From Treponema sp. (lineage in GTDB: Bacteria; Spirochaetota; Spirochaetia; Treponematales; Breznakiellaceae): DNA of 11,574 nucleotides. Every line of letters begins with the position of its first letter. Positions within the stretch are counted from its first letter, which is position 1. Shown here one piece after another: positions 11,027-11,574 of the stretch. A model generated the notes under the pieces. That model worked only from the letters and a program-made list of their open reading frames with translations. It ran no database searches and was not told the DNA's origin. Made by a program: the position numbers and the translations under genes. The DNA lies in NCBI GenBank assembly GCA_031266635.1, contig JAISAN010000090.1:1-11574 (forward strand), read 5' to 3'.

Positions 11027-11574
11027 CTAGAGGCTGTGCTTGACCCGGTCCCGTTCTTCCGCCCGTTTGGCGTTGTTGAAGCGGTCCAGGGTGCCTACGA
11101 GGTAGCCGGTGATGCGGCGTATCCGTTCAAAGGGGACTTCGCCTTCGGCGCGGCCGCAGCGGGGGCAGGTTTCGCCGATGATGCCCCGGTAGCCGCAGGA
11201 GGGGTCCCGGTCCAGGGGGTGGTTCAGGCTGCCGTAGCCTATGCCGGCTTCTTTCATGGCCCGGACTATGCGCTCAAAGGCTTCGGGATTTTTGGAGGCG
11301 TCGCCGTCCAGGTCTATGTAGCTGATGTGGCCGGCGTTGGTCAGGGCGTGGTAGGGGGCTTCCAGTTCTATCTTGCGGAAGGCGTTGATGGGGAAGTAGA
11401 CCGGGATGTGGAAGCTGTTGGTGTAGTAGTCCCGGTCGGTGATGCCGGGGATGGCGCCGAAGACGGCCCGGTCCAGTTTGACAAAGCGGCCGGAAAGGCC
11501 CTCCGCCGGGGTGGCGATAAGGGAGAAGTTGAGCTTTTTTTCCCGTGAAGCCTCGTCCATGCGGGAACGGAGGC
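11027..11574 (-). CDS. nrdD: Class III anaerobic ribonucleoside-triphosphate reductase NrdD, C-terminal part
   Basis: The open frame runs through the right window edge, so about 181 C-terminal residues are present and the start is outside. The internal Met at 11560 is not the start. NrdD reduces ribonucleotides to deoxyribonucleotides with a glycyl radical under anoxia. Visible family segments are DYYTNSFHIPVYFPINAFRK, HISYIDLDGD and GYGSLNHPLDRDPSCGYRG. The CPRCGR zinc knuckle follows, then RRITGYLVGTLDRFNNAK, whose Gly in ITGYL is the radical site, and the RVKH ending. Only three cysteines are seen in the zinc region (SCGY, CPRC). The residue at the position of a fourth Cys is Asp, so a nearby His or Asp may complete the site. 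The gene is followed by nrdG after 5 bp. Confidence 0.93.
   Translation of the reverse strand, partial: LRSRMDEASREKKLNFSLIATPAEGLSGRFVKLDRAVFGAIPGITDRDYYTNSFHIPVYFPINAFRKIELEAPYHALTNAGHISYIDLDGDASKNPEAFERIVRAMKEAGIGYGSLNHPLDRDPSCGYRGIIGETCPRCGRAEGEVPFERIRRITGYLVGTLDRFNNAKRAEERDRVKHSL

Noticed and set aside
11036..11548. 170-codon plus-strand frame opposite nrdD
   Set aside because: It is antisense to clear NrdD sequence and rich in Val/Ala/Gly from codon bias alone.
1..11574. tRNA or rRNA genes
   Set aside because: No cloverleaf with a T-loop consensus and no rRNA-like conserved stretch was seen by eye on either strand.

Overview
The window most likely comes from a spirochaete of the Treponema type, or a close relative. 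It looks like a GC-rich, strictly or facultatively anaerobic diderm. The clues are indirect: a MurA whose active-site Cys is Asp (known in Borrelia and a few other groups), a class III (oxygen-sensitive) ribonucleotide reductase with its activase, a PspA-type envelope stress protein, an LptF/LptG-like permease, and GC-rich palindromic intergenic repeats. There is no rRNA or tRNA to fix the taxonomy, so the assignment is an inference.

Layout. Bases 1-95 hold the end of an unidentified plus-strand gene. They are followed by about 500 bp of lower-GC, gene-poor DNA, which ends in a near-consensus sigma-54 promoter and a structured leader in front of an Hsp20 gene (634-1086). A LUD-domain gene (1181-1822, minus) converges on hsp20 and shares a strong stem-loop with it. 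It is divergent from murA (1942-3219, plus), which has a promoter so close to its ATG that the mRNA may be leaderless. From 3335 to 8903 all genes are on the minus strand and read right to left. First comes a STAS protein with a C-terminal zinc ribbon, then a YbjN/CesT-fold protein and PspA. After a 193-bp gap come a six-TM membrane protein, an LptF/LptG-like permease with a TPR insert, and a DjlA-like membrane J-domain protein. The last three overlap or abut. An AT-rich promoter island (about 8930-9145) precedes the STAS gene. A 122/123-bp GC-rich tandem repeat (9165-9439) precedes trmJ (9463-10302, plus), which also looks leaderless. The right end holds nrdG and the 3' part of nrdD on the minus strand.

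How the genes work together. The central minus-strand block is envelope-centred: a partner-switch-like STAS protein and a CesT-fold protein precede PspA, then come membrane and lipid-transport-like proteins and a membrane co-chaperone. With Hsp20 it gives the window a stress and envelope-maintenance flavour. murA, trmJ and nrdDG are housekeeping genes.

The strongest candidate for something undescribed is a 118/119-bp element present at 3247-3364 and 7049-7167. It folds into three consecutive hairpins, has inverted termini of 16 nt in the first copy, and shows paired (compensatory) stem changes between the two copies. One copy supplies the last nine codons and the stop of the DjlA-like gene. 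Fragments of the same element may occur at 225-242 and 7032-7042.
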